Of a DNA stretch of 64,000 nt, positions 63,935 through 64,000 are shown one piece after another. This DNA comes from Alphaproteobacteria bacterium (GTDB lineage: Bacteria; Pseudomonadota; Alphaproteobacteria; JANSWW01): NCBI GenBank assembly GCA_024743275.1, contig JANSWW010000006.1, forward strand, positions 213,078-277,077, read 5' to 3'. A program made the position numbers and the translations under genes. The notes below the pieces were generated by a model, which saw only the letters and a program-made list of their open reading frames with translations, was not told where the DNA came from and made no database searches. Each line of letters begins with the position of its first letter. Within the stretch, counting starts at the first letter, position 1.

Positions 63935-64000
63935 ATGGTCGACCGCAATACGAAGCTCGCCCGGCTCTTACGCGAACGTCAGACCGAGGCTGAAAAGGCA
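63935..64000 (+). CDS. DUF559 (endonuclease-like) protein, 3' truncated
   Basis: Only the first 22 codons are in the window. MVDRNTKLARLLRERQTEAEKA matches the ...LRERQTEAEKALW opening of DUF559 proteins, which have a restriction-endonuclease-like fold related to Vsr. GTG at 63932 is directly upstream and also possible. GAGGGGG upstream serves as ribosome-binding site. Confidence 0.7.
   Translation, partial: MVDRNTKLARLLRERQTEAEKA

Overview
This 64 kb window is from a high-GC chromosome whose gene content points to an alphaproteobacterium, most likely a marine member of the Rhodospirillales or a related order (inference). The evidence is a petABC-type cytochrome bc1 operon, the prs-rplY-pth-ychF block, the lgt / NDUFAF7-like methyltransferase / pgeF trio, the cca-DUF6111-Nudix-DUF1285 block facing moxR-DUF58-DUF4159, a DctPQM TRAP transporter and DMSP-type genes. 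The sequence is almost fully coding. I saw no tRNA, rRNA, CRISPR array, transposase or prophage gene.

Layout. 1-5 kb: a 5'-truncated sensor kinase with a solute-binding domain, a VOC protein, a YbjN protein, a UbiK-like factor and HldD/RfaD. 4.8-9.6 kb: lgt, a MidA-type methyltransferase, pgeF, a creatinase-like M24 protein, a tiny membrane ORF and a lipoprotein. 9.7-16.6 kb: prs, rplY, pth and ychF, with an orphan Tat-exported solute-binding protein and an iron alcohol dehydrogenase between pth and ychF. 16.7-23.4 kb: a dienelactone-hydrolase-like protein, mtnP, petABC ending in a clear terminator, trmL, hemF and a second orphan solute-binding protein. 23.6-26.5 kb: cca, DUF6111, a CoA-type Nudix hydrolase and DUF1285 on the minus strand. 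26.7-34.7 kb: a translationally coupled plus-strand operon of MoxR ATPase, DUF58 protein, two large membrane proteins and an FrhB/FdhB-like iron-sulfur flavoprotein.

34.8-45.3 kb: pirin and glutathionyl-hydroquinone reductase, an ArsR-type regulator with a perfect palindrome before a divergent NIPSNAP and ABM-monooxygenase pair, a 28-codon membrane peptide, an unrecognised helical protein with an alpha/beta hydrolase, a TTC38-like TPR protein, 3-hydroxybutyrate dehydrogenase, an MDR oxidoreductase, an AlkA-like glycosylase and a MATE pump. 45.4-53.8 kb: a PAS-GGDEF-EAL protein, a split RibD pair, a Tat tyrosinase, azoreductase, an exported hydrolase and a TauD-like dioxygenase.

53.9-63.7 kb is the most interesting part. 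A PAS histidine kinase is followed by a DmdA-type DMSP demethylase. A minus-strand operon then encodes a DddP-type DMSP lyase with all expected metal ligands, a PhnZ/TmpB-like diiron HD oxygenase and an M20 deacylase. It diverges from a dctPQM TRAP transporter across a 314 bp control region. Both competing DMSP fates (demethylation and cleavage) therefore lie within 5 kb, next to a transporter and an HD oxygenase of unknown substrate. A DUF559 gene is cut by the window end.

A second recurring theme is short perfect or near-perfect tandem duplications of 12-20 bp at gene ends. Several duplicate a stop codon, and one expands a GPDGS peptide repeat near the N-terminus of DddP.
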